Source of the DNA: Aspidiotus rigidus | Lineage: Eukaryota; Arthropoda; Insecta; Hemiptera; Diaspididae | NCBI GenBank assembly: GCA_035079385.1 | Contig: JAVHKY010000013.1 | Location: forward strand, 5,208,001 to 5,272,000 | Direction of reading: 5' to 3' | Length of the DNA stretch: 64,000 bases | Shown here: positions 46,750-58,619 of the stretch, one piece after another | Layout of the letters: each line of letters opens with the position of its first letter | Position numbering within the stretch: position 1 is the stretch's first letter | Made by a program: the position numbers and the translations under genes | The notes under the pieces: model-generated | What the model saw: only the letters and a program-made list of their open reading frames with translations | Database searches by the model: none | Told to the model about the DNA's origin: nothing

Positions 46750-47340
46750 TTTCCGGAAGTTTCCTGAATCCTAACCTCTAATTCCAAAATTTACGAGTTC
46801 ACACCTCTCTTGCGAAATGCCCCATATCCCTTAATACTCCTGTATACTGCATCCCTCTCTTACTTTATAATAAACTATGACGTCATCAGCCATGACTCTG
46901 AGGCCCTCAAACTATGAAGTCATTAATTGTATCGCCGAACCTGATTCTGAATTCTGAGAGTTTAATCCACCTCGCCTCATCCTTGTGATCTATGAGTGGT
47001 TTAGAGTATGTTAAGCTCACGTTGGGCCTGGTGTCATGAAGGCTAATAATAGGCCCAGTATAATTTAGTATACTGTATAGTCCAGTACAATGGAGGCTAA
47101 GGTCCAATTCTGAAATCTGCACGTATGACATCATCAGCTGTGACTTGAAGGCTTAGTATAAGGGAGACTCGAGCAGTATCACTACACGGCCTCGCATAAT
47201 GGAGTCTGTTGGGTTGCTTACAAGCGAGTGGAGTGAGTGATCCCGAAAATAGAAGAGAGTAAGGAAGAGAAAGACTCCAAGCTGTGCTGATGACGTCAAA
47301 ACTAATCATGGATGATTATGAGTCACGTGTGTTGATATCT
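46750..47340 (+). repeat. R2 dispersed repeat, copy 3
   Basis: Collinear with R2 copy 2 at 20.3 kb: TGACGTCATCAGCCATGACT, CCTGATTCTGAATTCTGAGA, GTGATCTATGAGTGGTTTAG, CCAGTACAATGGAGGCTAAG, GAGTGATCCCGAAAATAGAA, and TGATGACGTCA at about 47289. Confidence 0.75.
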
Positions 47341-47435
47341 GTATGGGTGCTCGATAGCTTGACTTACAGTTGACCACGCCTCCTCTCGTTCGCTCCTTGT
47401 GAGCTAAACAGCTCAAAATTCAGTATATCAAGAAC

Positions 47436-47452
47436 GGGGGGGGGGGGGGGGG
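47436..47452 (+). repeat. G17 homopolymer
   Basis: Seventeen consecutive G, directly after an R2 copy. Likely unstable, possibly a sequencing-sensitive site. Confidence 0.9.
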
Positions 47453-47543
47453 TGGTCGGGCGGAGCGAGTGAGACCCCTGAGTTAGATAGCTCGTCTTAC
47501 AGTAAGTTGGATGAACTCTTCAAAACTACATTCCACCATAATC

Positions 47544-48131
47544 AGGAAGAGAAAACACACAAGAACGGAGCGAATAAAATTTTTAATTCCAAAGTCTAAA
47601 AGAGTTCGAAAGTTGAGCATAAAAAATTCAAAAAACAAAAAAAAAAAAAACTTAAGATTTGAAATTATTAGGAAATTGTATTAAAAGCGTTAGAAGGTGA
47701 AAACAAAACAAAAAATTAGAATAATACCGGTAATTTAGAGATGACAATTTAAATAATCGAAAAATTTTAAAAAATTAACCAGTTTCGAGAAATGCACATC
47801 TCATCATAAGTTTGTTACAGTTGACAATTTAAATGATCAAAAAACTTCAAAAATTACCGGTTTCAAGAAAAACACATCTTATCATCAGAAATTGACCTCT
47901 AAATTACCCTAAATTACGGACGTCATTCTACTTTCCTGTTCTGTTTTCGGTTAATTTACCTTTCTGACGCTTTTAATACAATTTTCTAGTCTCTATTTTC
48001 TTTTTCAATTTTTTTGTGTTCTACTTTTTTGAATTTATTTTGCTTTAAAATTTCGATTCTCAGCTTTTGAACTCCTAAACTTTGGAATTAAAAATTTCAT
48101 TCGTTACGTTCTTGTGTGTTTTTTCTTCCTG
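47544..48131. mobile_element. fold-back element with ~160-bp inverted arms
   Basis: The left arm AGGAAGAGAAAACACACAAG, then AATTTTTAATTCCAAAGTCT.., is matched by the inverse at 47965-48131 (AGACTTTGGAATT-type, ending TTTTTTCTTCCT). The centre holds a ~75-bp tandem duplication (GACAATTTAAATnATC..TTTC(G/A)AGAAA..CACATCT(C/T)ATCATnAG) at about 47740-47890. Non-coding. Confidence 0.7.
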
Positions 48132-48159
48132 CATCTTACAGTACACCGTACCTACATAA

Positions 48160-49870
48160 GTGAATAGGCCTCAAATCAATGTTCATCTGGGGTCAATCTC
48201 ATATCACCTTGTCCAAATTTTTCTTGAACGTCAAATCAACTGCTTCGTTACATCGATTTCAACTCAATTGGGTAGTAGTTTTTAGTAAATATATGCTAGC
48301 TGTTTTCAGATCTACCTCAAATTGATAAAATTTAAAGTAACTTCGCTGACTTGAAATCAACAGCTCTGCTTTGTCAATCAACTGTCAATTTTTTCTTTTC
48401 TGGAAATGTACGCTGGCTTACTTTAAATCAATCTCAAATCAATGTTGAGCTGGAGTCAATTTTATGTCAGCTCCCTCAAATTTTTCATGAAGCCGAAATC
48501 AGTTGCTTTAGTTTCATCAATTTTAAGTCAATTTGTAGTTTTCCGGTAAATATACACTAGTCATCTTCAAATCAACCTCAAATTGACAAAGATCTGAAGT
48601 TGATTTTCAGGCAACTTGACTTGAAATCAAATTTGTTCTGCTTTGTCAATCAACAGTCAATTTTTAGTTTCCTGGTAATGAATCAACATTGAAGTGGTGT
48701 CAATTTCATGTCAACTTCTTTAAATAATAAGTTTACTTGAACTTAAAATCAAGTGCTCGTCAATTTCAAGTCAATTAGTAGTTTTCCGGTAAATATACGC
48801 TAGTTTGTCTTCAAATTGACAAAGATCTGGAGTCAATTTTCGGACAACTTCTCTGACTTGCAGAATCAACTGCTTTGCTTTGATCAACTTAGTCAATTTT
48901 TAGTTTCCTGGTAATGTATGCTGCTTGACTTTAAATCAACCTCGAATCAACGTTCAATTTCCCAAAATTTTTCTTGAAGCAAAAATCAGTTGCTTTTTTT
49001 CGTCAATTTCAAGTCAATTTGTAGTTTTCTGGTAAATATGCTCTAGTCATCTTCTAATCAACCTCAAATTGACAAAGATCTAGAGTCGATTTTCAGACGA
49101 CTTTCCTCTGACTTGAAATTAAATTTGCTCTGCTTTCTCAATCAATACTCAATTTTTAATTTTCTGGTAATGACTGTATGCTGGTTGACTTTGAATCAAC
49201 CTGGAATCAACGTTAATCTGGAGTCAACCTCTTGTCAATTCCTTCAAATTTTTCTTGAACCTAAAGTCAACTACTCTGCTGCTTCAATTAATTGCAGTCG
49301 ATTTTTCAATTTTCTAACAATGTCTGCCAATTGACTTTAAACTGAACTCTAATCGACGTAGATCTGGAGTCACCCCTCTTGCCATTCAGTTGGTTTGGTG
49401 ACTTCGCTATACTTGCAGACAGAAGATGCAGTCGTATAATTACATAAAAAGAATCATTGAGGACCTCGATTATCCCTCACTAGTGCAGTAATGGCCGAAT
49501 CAACGCGACGTCGACCTCAATTTCCATTTGAAAATGAAATCTAATAGCAAGGGTCGACTCATTTTTCTTCTCGATTCTGAAACTTCATCAAATTATGTAC
49601 TTACAATTTTCAAAATTTTGACGTTAATGGCAAGTCTTCAGTGGATGAGTGGTGTCAAATCAACTCAAAACAAACATAAATTTTTAGTTGAGTGAATTTG
49701 TGCGTTGACGATGAGTTAGTGGTAGAAAGCAGCGGTCGATTTTGAGTCATTCTGCAGCTTTTTTGGATTGATTTGCGGTCGGGATCGGGCGGAACTGATC
49801 GACTTAGAATCGACGTAAATTTTGAGGCAACTTTTAGTCAAAAAAGAGAGTCTATTGCCAATCGGTATGG
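48160..49870 (+). repeat. SAT-3 array, plus orientation, alternating monomers
   Basis: Monomer A (GGTAAATATACnCTAG..) starts near 48283, 48541, 48786 and 49029. Monomer B (GGTAATGTATGCTGG..) starts near 48399, 48671, 48907 and 49163. They strictly alternate, so the true unit is a ~245-bp dimer of ~115-140-bp monomers. Both contain TCAATTTnAAGTCAATTT and AATCAACCTCAAAT words. 49490-49870 is a GTCGA-rich edge. Short open frames here are repeat artefacts. Confidence 0.8.
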
Positions 49871-49879
49871 TACATCGGA

Positions 49880-51945
49880 TTTTAGTTCCTATTTCAATGG
49901 TTGATTTTATATCATCGGAGATTTGAAAAAATCAATTTGAACTAGGGCAGAACAATTCCTTTTGATGTAGTTTACAAGTGCAAATTTATCCAAAATCACC
50001 AAAGAAGGATGGAGCCTTTTTTTGGTTTTCGTCCCTCTTTCCCCAGTGCACAGTCAGTGTGCGCGTGATTGTTCACAATAATATCGTTTCTTCCCCCCTA
50101 ATATTTCGAAAACTTGGTTTTTCTTGCCTTTTGTACTCATTGACTAGTTCTTTTTCATCTGTATCTCTTGTATCATTTCCTCTACGTAAGTAAAGCTCAT
50201 CGATAAGACAAATGGCATAGAAATTATAAAGAAATTTCGCGTCATAACTTCAAAATGGTAAATTATTCTACATCAAAGGTTACGGATTAATCGCACTGCC
50301 AATAATGAAAGAAAACGTAGAGCCAAAGATTGCTCTAGCTTGAAAGGAGTCATAAATTTTATACACAATCATAAGCTAATATCAAAAAAAGATAAATTAT
50401 TCATCAGATTGTACAAATTTCGATTGCTAGATTTTCCCTTTGATGAAAATATGTTTAAAATATTACACAGATCACAGGCTCGTTAAGATTTAGCTATATA
50501 AAATATACTCGCAGCACACACAGGATTCTCTCGAGATTTAATTTTCTTCCATGCACTCATCGGAAATTCTACTCGAACTGATATTTCTTTATCCAGAGAT
50601 ACGCACTGAAAGTGGGAAGACGCCTGCGAGTCTATTTATAATTTATTTTGCCGTCTACAAAACAAATGAAATACTTAATGACTTAAAATTCTTTTTTCAG
50701 CACCCCAATAGAATCAATTAATCATTCTTCAGCTTGTAGCCAACTTTTTAAGAGATCTAAAAGCCACTTTCATTCACCCCGCCACAACTGTGAAAATCAC
50801 TCGACGTTCTTGTTAGCATTCTTCCTCACGGATCACTACTCACTCATTCAGAACTGACCATTTTTATGTTCGGTCATCGTTTTCGAGCCACACAATAGCT
50901 GTTCCTATTGTGCGCGCGTAGCTTCTTTTCGATAATAAATTCGCGAACGCGATACGATCGCCTTTAATAGTTAGTGAATTTTATTACGACTCTCTATTGT
51001 AAGAGTATGAAAAGGCTGCTCGAAAACACTGCCGTAATTTATGGTAGGTATCGACCAACTTCGGCACCGTATAATGGCACGTGTTTTAATGTTCACCTCA
51101 ACAATAATCACGATGTCAAAGTGACAAGAGAAATCTCACAATCTTCGACCATCGTATTTATTGGTTCAAGACCATTTGAAGGTGAGGACGATGACTGTCG
51201 CTGTACAGATGTATGTACCTTCGGTTTCTCTAATTGGTCAAAATCCCCTCTTGTGTGAAGAAAGTAATATCGCGAAATATTCAAACGCACTGGGCTAAGA
51301 AATACTCGTGGATAGACTACCGTGAGAAATTTCCCGATTATTCCCTAGTTTCTGAGAAGAAAAACTTTTATCCTTGAATCTGGAAAATAAAACGGAGTAC
51401 GCTACCGCGATAAAAAAAAGAATCTCATCTAGTGCGACACGGTACTGAGATTTAAAGTACGGTTTTATATCGGCGAAGAAACACAAGCTGTAATTGAATC
51501 TGGAAATGATAGAATAAAAGGAGAAAAACCTTAAGAATTTGAATCGTATATATAATATACCTCATGAGGTGATATTTTATAAATAAGATCGAACACAATC
51601 CTTTCGACTACGTGGACCTCTCTATAGAGTAATCTATAGTTTCACCGCGAGTGTTCGTGACACAAAATATGCGTTGAATACGTCTCCACGTGAGCCTTCC
51701 CTTCTCGAAATCATGAACGTGAAGGTTATTGCCTAATGGGGTGAAATTATGTCGCCATCTTTTCATCAACGCTTACGAGTACTCGGTAAATCATTTTTTT
51801 TTTTTTTTTTTTTGGCTACGAATTTGACTTGAAATGCTGCCTATTTGACTTTCCTTCTGACTTTTCAATATTTGAAAATATTTCCAAGTTAGATAAAAAA
51901 TGGTAAGAATCGAAAAGAATTTTCTTTTGAGCTTTTCATGCGTGC
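49880..51945. other. no gene seen; spacer between the opposed SAT-3 arrays
   Basis: Unique sequence, CpG-richer around 50.8-51.5 kb, with a T20 run near 51794. No supported exon. Confidence 0.35.
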
Positions 51946-51949
51946 TATG

Positions 51950-52365
51950 ACCTCGGGACTTGGAGATTGTTGACTTTCAAGCTTACTAAATAGGTTTTAT
52001 AAGAACGAGGACTCGAAAACTTGTCACATTTCCGAGTCATGATTATGAATCACGGGACTTGGAAAAGGGAGGGAGCTATTCAAGCTTGATGTGAATAATG
52101 GAGATTTCCGCCTCTTGCTGTTTAGATGAGTGGATAAAATTTGCAAGTTCGGATTTTACATAAATACAGCGGTGAAATTTTCCAAAATCCATGAAGTAGG
52201 TCAAAGTCCCGACCCCTCGGGTGCTCCCTCTCTTCACAGCCGAAGTCTTTCCAATTCCCCTGATTTTTCGGTAGACATTCTTCGAGGTCTTTCTCTGGGT
52301 ATATATTATGGCTCATACCTGAATGTACCCCAACCTCATGTGCCAACTTGATGGGTGTTCGGTTC
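51950..52365. repeat. MITE-1 module fragments
   Basis: CGGGACTTGGAGATTGTTGA, CACGGGACTTGGAAAAGGGA and TGGGTATATATTATGGCTCA are diverged MITE-1 core words in reverse orientation. Confidence 0.5.
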
Positions 52366-52370
52366 TTAAT

Positions 52371-54303
52371 CCCAATGAACCATGCCGGATACAAATGATC
52401 GGCTTACTATTTTGACTCAAAATCGATGTCGATTTGACTCAGTCTCACCTGCGGTCAACCTCAAAAGAACCCAAAATGAGTGAATTTTGCCGCTTCTGTA
52501 CCACTCGTTGTCGACGTCGAAAGTAGAAGTTGATGTCGACTGAAAATCAGCGTCAGGTTTGGATCAATTACACGCCACTCATCGGCGAAAGAGTTGCAAA
52601 AAGCCACCAAACACACAGAATATGACCAGAGAATGACTTAGAGTCGATCAGTTTACATTCCCAGAAAACTAAAATTCGTTGAAATAATTGTTGATTGACT
52701 CAAGAGAGCATTCAATTTCAGATCGATAATAAATTTGGAAAAGTCGACTCGAAATCTACTCCAGACTGACGTCAATTTCAGGTCAATGAGAAAAATTTGG
52801 AGGAGTTGACTGGAAGTTGACTGTAGATCTACATGAATTTGAGTTCAATTCAAACTCAACCAGCCTGCATTACCAAATAACCGCACAAATTGACTTGAAA
52901 TCAACGCAAAAGCTAGCAGTCAAATTTAGGCCAATAAAATATTTGAAGAAGTCAACTTGAAATTGACCCCAGAAGTCCAGATCAACATTTATTTGAGGTT
53001 TATTTAAAGTGTTTTACCAAACGTCCTTACCAAAGAACTACAAATTGAATTGAAATCAATGCAACAGCATTAAGACCAGTGGAAAAAAAAATGTAGAAGT
53101 CAGTAAGCATGAAATTGACTCCAGTTCCAATATTGAATTGTGGGTGATTCAAAGTTGACCAGCATACGTTATCACAGAAGTACAAATTGACTTGAAATAT
53201 CAACCCAAAAGAGCAGTGGATTTTTGGTCAATGGAAAATCGGGAGAAGTCAATTTGAAATCTATTCTAGAAGAACGTCAATTTCCAATCAACCACCATAG
53301 AACTGCAAATTATTGCTACAAAGCAGTCACTTCCAGGTCAACAAGAAGAATTTTGAGAAATAGATTGCAATTAACTATAAATCATAATCAGCTAGAGTTC
53401 AAGCATTCATATCACCAGAGAACTTCGAAAATGGACTTGAAATCAACGGAATATTTTGTAATTGATTTTATACAAATAAAGTGTGTGAGGAAGTCAACAT
53501 TAAATTGACCACAGATCAACATTGATTTGTGGTTGACTCATAGTCAGAAAAGTACAAATTGACTTGAAATCAACTCAACAAAGCAGTTAATTTCAAACCA
53601 CTGGAAAGTGTAGAGAAATCAATTTGAAATCTACTCTAGATCAATGTCAATTTGAAGTTGATGATCAGTGCACCCAGAGAACTGCAAATCGTCCAATCAG
53701 AACAGTCGATTTTAGGTTAATAAAAAATTTGGACTTGGCGACTTGAAATGTCGATTTCAAATTGAGAATACTAAAATCTAGACGATTGTGGAGGAGGTCA
53801 GTGAAGTGATTGAGTCCACGCCATATCAAAACCATATCCGAGAGTTTGATCAGAAAGATTAAATGAAATGGCCTTGTCATTTCAAACGCGGACAGCAGTT
53901 TCTGACCAGTATCGCCGATATAAATAGCGGGGCAGTCATTGCACTGGAGTCTATTAACTGCAAATTTAATCAAAAATTTGGAGATGGCGACTTGAAGTCA
54001 ACTACAGATCAACTTCTGTTCAAGTCGACCATCATTGATTATCAGAGAACAACAGATATAGACTTGAAATCGACGCAGCAGAGCAGTCAATCGTGGGTCG
54101 ATGAAAAATTTGGAGAACTCGACTCACAATTGACCTGAAATGGATGTGGCAAATGAGTCAAAATGAAGGCAACATTTTGTCAACCGCATATTATGATTTA
54201 CACATAACATCAACGTCGACGTGAAATGAATTTCAACGATATACATAAACTCAATTTTGACCAATACTTTGAAAGAAGTTGATATCGACATGTTTCATTG
54301 GGC
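52371..54303 (-). repeat. SAT-3 element, minus orientation, with terminal inverted repeats
   Basis: Starts CCCAATGAACCATGCCGG and ends TCGACATGTTTCATTGGG, its inverse, so the whole array sits between ~17-bp TIRs. The interior is the SAT-3 monomer in reverse (GTTATCACAGAAGTACAAAT, TTGACTTGAAATCAAC, CAGTCAATTTnnGGTCAATG). It encloses a Penelope fragment at 53.8-53.95 kb. No transposase. Confidence 0.75.
53765..53960 (-). mobile_element. Penelope GIY-YIG fragment inside SAT-3
   Basis: The minus-strand translation LQCNDCPAIYIGDTGQKL, then LSDMVLIWRGLNHF, matches the start and middle of the Penelope GIY-YIG domain (C.dCpa.YIG.TgrkL). It shares this signature with the relic at 44.13 kb but is clearly diverged from it. 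Confidence 0.7.
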
Positions 54304-54304
54304 C

Positions 54305-55125
54305 TCCTCAATCTAACTCTCTCTCACCTGATCAAGTGCCTCCTTCATATCTATTTCTTTTTAAAAATGGTAATTTCCAGAGTAAAATTTTCTCTAGTAA
54401 CGAAGTATCTCCTTGCAAATAAGTATATTTTGTAACTCAGAGGAGCGATCTTTTCATTTTCCATGAGAAACTATGGCCATCGCGATGGAACGTAAGCTAA
54501 TTTTAGAGCATTAAGGGTGTGCTTTACTCGTTGAAAGATACAAATTTGCAGCTAAAGCTGCAGGGAGAGAAAACAATTGATCGTGATGCTTCAAGTTTTT
54601 AAATTCATCCGGGATCGCGTACACTATAGCGTCATCGTCAAGAAATTGAAAGGCGTGAAGATGAGTGACTGTAGTCTTTGAATCAGTCGGACATGATTCG
54701 GCACGTAGCACAAAACGCACTTGGCGAGACATAGTCGACGACACCGAAAATTGAATGAGATAACAGAAGTGAATTGAAATGAAAAGTTTTTGAATTTGTA
54801 AGATTCGTCAGAATCGTTAATGAGAACGACTAGGGTTGAAAGCAAACTTTATTAATTACGTGAGAATTCAAAAGAAAGTCGTTTCGAAATCGGAATGTAC
54901 AACGTACGAGAAAGCAATAGAAAAAGCTCAGAAGAAGCGTACAGCATAAAAGCAAAAAAATAATGAATCTAATACGTATACAAAAGTGAGTTGACGAATA
55001 TTCGAGGAGAAAAGCAGTAACCTGCACGTAGGTACCTGAGGAAGATAAGAGAGACAAAACCGGGAAGAAACGATAAGGAGAAGAGAGACGTATAGAATAT
55101 ACGGAATCTTCTACATAAAGGAAAA
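54305..55125. other. no gene seen
   Basis: Unique AT-rich sequence. I see nothing specific in it. Confidence 0.4.
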
Positions 55126-55129
55126 ATGA

Positions 55130-55690
55130 ATCGTACGCTCGTATAAGAACAAAGGTGAAATTGTCAGAAAGCTGTACTATTCCGGTTCTTACCTACGGGG
55201 CACAAACTTGGGCATTAACTAATAAACAAAGGGAACGACTAAGGGTAACGGTTAGGGGAATGGAACGAAGTATGATGGGAATAAAGAAAGAAGATAGAAA
55301 GAAAAATATTATGAAAATGAGGGAGGAGTCGGGATTGAAAGATGTGTGGAAAATAGTTCAAAAACTTAAATACGCTGGCCACCTTGCACGGGAGGGAAAT
55401 CAGAAATGGAACAACATAACAAATGAATGGAGACCATGGGATAGGAGAAGAAGCAGAGGCAAGCCAGCCACACGTCGGAGGGATGATATCGTGAGACTAG
55501 CGGGGATTATGTGGGAAAGAGCAGTACAAAACAGGGAGGCATGGAAAAAACTTGGGGAAGCCTGTGCCCCAAGGTGTTGAGTAGTTCGGTGGATTGGAGG
55601 TATGTACATATTATGTAAAAAATATGTAAAAACATAAAATCACTGTTACTACGTAATAAAGGCTGATTTCATTTATTTTTATTTATTTAT
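55130..55690 (+). mobile_element. 5'-truncated RTE-like LINE, intact C-terminus
   Basis: An uninterrupted frame of about 145 codons ends at 55580. It opens ESCTIPVLTYGAQTWALTNK and continues with RSMMGIKKEDRKKN, KYAGHLAREGN, and a basic RSRGKPATRRRDD segment. This is the family-typical C-terminus after RT ('lYG.eTW..t......l...eR.mlgi...dr..n...r......d......kl+waGHvaR'). AATAAA at 55655 and an ATTT-rich tail end it. The clean frame suggests a younger insertion than the relic at 39-40.6 kb. Confidence 0.85.
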
Positions 55691-55694
55691 CTAC

Positions 55695-58260
55695 TCGTTA
55701 AATGGTGACGCATAAGTTGCATATAATTCTCCCTAAATACCCTGAAATATTCGATATGCCACCGGTCACTACGCGACGCTTGTCGGGCGCGCGTGGGTAG
55801 TCCTTGTAAGGAATGACTCCGCAAAGAAGTTTCTCGTAGCTCCATTTTCCGACGAATTTTTTCGAAATTCGGAAACGTCATGCAGGAAGGCTTAATGGAA
55901 GGCGCTATCGTAACAGAATCCGGAATTTTGGCTTCAAAAAAATTTCACTATCGTCAGGAGATGGACAAATTTCTATCAATTCCTATGTTTGATTAAAAAA
56001 GCATCTGTTTGAATAGCGCCTCTAATTGAACCTTTCTGAAAACACATTCACATAATCAGAAAGGTCCGTTGAAAATTCGCGCAGTGAGAAACTTTTTTCG
56101 ATACTATGTTTTACGTGCATATTTTCACAATAAGTAAAGCATACCCTTGAGTCTTCAGTAGAAGTCGCTTTATTTGTATTTCCGATTTTTTCTAGATGAG
56201 TCAGTGTGCTCATAAAAATCAATCGAGAATCATTTCCCATTTCAAACTATTCGGTTGTTCAACACGTACTTGTATATCTGCGAGCTACTTCTCGCGAATA
56301 CAATTTCACACAATTAGGTCTCATCGTATTGCTCGTAAAACTACTGCAATACATGAAAACATTAAGAGGGTGGAAATGAATAAGGAAGTACGAAATTCAA
56401 ATTAACTATTATACAATGTCCAGTGATACCAAATTGTATTTCTCCATTTATTATTTTTCGTTTCGTTACGCGTATTTTTTTTCACTTCCAATTTACGTAT
56501 TATTAAGAGTTTAACTTTCAATTTTCTGCTATTTTTTTTTTCCTGCGCCATTGTACGAGCGACTCGGTCTCTGACGACCTCTCGTTTCGCCATTTCAACA
56601 ATGAAATTTGCATTTTCCTTATATCCACGGTACGTTGTCACTTTCACTTTTTTCAGTCCCTGACCCAACAACTGTAACATTACTGGTCTGTGTTATTTTT
56701 TTAACCGTCTCTAATATTTGTACGACGGTGTGGATCCTATCTTCTTTATTTCGTTTTTCTTTCTTCTTCGTTGCTTTCGACGTGCATTTTCGAAAAATTG
56801 GTATTCCGACAGTAACGAAGAGACTGAGGAAAAAGTTTTTCAATATTCTACTTCGACTCTTTACGCGATAGCGCCCGCTGAAAGTCATCATTTCCAACGA
56901 AATTCGTGAAATTAGGAAATTTTCGACTAGCTTTTTTTCACTATTCTTCATTGGTCGTTGTATTTGCATATATGTACCCCATATTACGTACTCTTTCGAG
57001 TTATTTAAACTGTACCGGAAAACTTCGTTATCCCATCCGACGTTTATTCGTAATCTAATATAGTCTCCTTCCGCGATGAGCCGAGTTAAAAGAAGATGAA
57101 AGCGTTTAAATATTCATATAGTATTCGGAATATTATTAAAAAAAAGCTCGGACCGCCGTCTTATTATACCGACGAATATATGAAAATTTTTGCTGCAAAA
57201 ATTAATAAACCCGCCGTCACGATTTACCGGGAGGCGAGAGAGCAGAGGGTACGCGAAACCATTTTCGAAAATATCAAACAAAAATGTGGGCGACTCGACG
57301 GACATCAGTCGAATGGAAAAAGAAGGCTTTCGGTCAAAACTGTAAATGTGGAATCGACTGTAATACGTTTATTTTAATATTGAAATTTCGACGATTTTCT
57401 CACATCTGGTTGATCGCAGTTTAAACGACGACGCGACGGTTTGTCGTATTCAAATCCCAAAACGATTATGTCCTCCGTCCTGTATCCTGTGCCACGGTAC
57501 ATCGGGGAGATGAAATTGTGAAAACAATAACGGTTAGCCTACATTCATTTTGTGCGCGTCTACGAGCCGTTTGACATTTTATCGTTTTAAGAAAATAATT
57601 CCACGTAGGCTTAATTCGCGCGGCTCTCTTCCGCCAGCCCCGAAATTCTGTTTTATTCGGGCACAATTGAAACGTTCTGGTAAAATACCCTGTAACTGAA
57701 TATCGCGTAAACTACGTCAACTTTCATTTCGGATGGGTTTACGAATAAATCACTGATGATGGAATTTTTGCTAGTACAATTCGTTTGAACAGCAGGAAGG
57801 TGGGTTCGAAATGCGATGAATCGAGTCTCCATCTCGACGTGAGTGTTTCATCATTATAACATTCCTTCTTGTGGCGTGAGTCTTGACAGAAATCGAGACA
57901 TCTTTATAATTGTTCAACTCGTGGTGAACGAACAAAGTTTCATTAGATCTGTCCAATTCAGTCATGAAAACTTTAAGGTTTTCGGGCCAATGAGAGAACT
58001 TTGGCTGCAAAAAGAGAAAAGAATAGCGGCCCCTTCGGGCCCTCCTCTGGGAACAAAGTTACCAAATTACCCTCTCTTGGCCATTCCAACTGTTAGGAAG
58101 CCTGTGATATCTATTGAAATGAAATAAATAAGTTGAAAGATTAATTTTTAAAAATTTTCTAGTGTACAATTCTACTTTTCAGGTCGCTTACGAGAGTACT
58201 TTTGGGTATTACCCCATCACCAGTTGTGTCGCTACTGAAGAAAATTGAGGCTTTCTCAAC
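55695..58260. other. no gene assigned; CpG-rich unique sequence
   Basis: 56.4-57.7 kb is CpG-rich and holds several middling open frames. Examples are 57096-57377 (plus, 93 codons, Lys/Arg-rich) and 56969-56619 (minus). None shows a domain or convincing splice sites. Possibly promoter or first-exon DNA of an undetected gene. Confidence 0.3.
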
Positions 58261-58264
58261 GGTG

Positions 58265-58477
58265 TTGACCGAGGAACGCAGGGAACCTGTTCTATGGGTC
58301 GAATTTTTTTTAGTAATGAGGTTTATAGGCCCATTGGAGAAACCACTCGACCTCTAGGGTGGTGTGGAATTGAATTGAAAAAACATCAATTTTCCAAAAC
58401 TCTGTCTACCATGTATTATGAGGACAAGAATTCAAAATTGTTGAAGTCCCCTCCTTAAACTGTTTCGAGTCCTTCCT

Positions 58478-58519
<42 letters not shown>

Positions 58520-58577
58520 GAAGAACGATGGACTGCTGATGTTCCAAAAAAAACCCATAGAACACGTTCTTTGTGAA
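58265..58577. mobile_element. MITE-1 copy D
   Basis: The left end GAGGAACGCAGGGAACCTGT then TCTATGGGTC is the inverse of ACCCATAGAACACGTTCTTTG at 58553-58572. The interior carries CTCGACCTCTAGGGTGGTGTGG, also found at 62130, and one core module expanded into a microsatellite. Confidence 0.75.
58481..58516 (+). repeat. (AT)18 microsatellite
   Basis: A 36-bp AT dinucleotide run grown from the TATCATATATAG word of the MITE-1 core. Confidence 0.95.
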
Positions 58578-58619
58578 ATTCTAAACTCCGAGATGTATAT
58601 GATAGGGGACTTGCCTTCG

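Noticed and set aside
48351..49334. Short open frames in the SAT-3 array
   Set aside because: Made by repetition of TCAATTT-rich monomers; not conserved between monomers.
48160..54303. CRISPR-like direct repeats with spacers
   Set aside because: Repeats are diverged, contiguous and in a eukaryotic transposon context.
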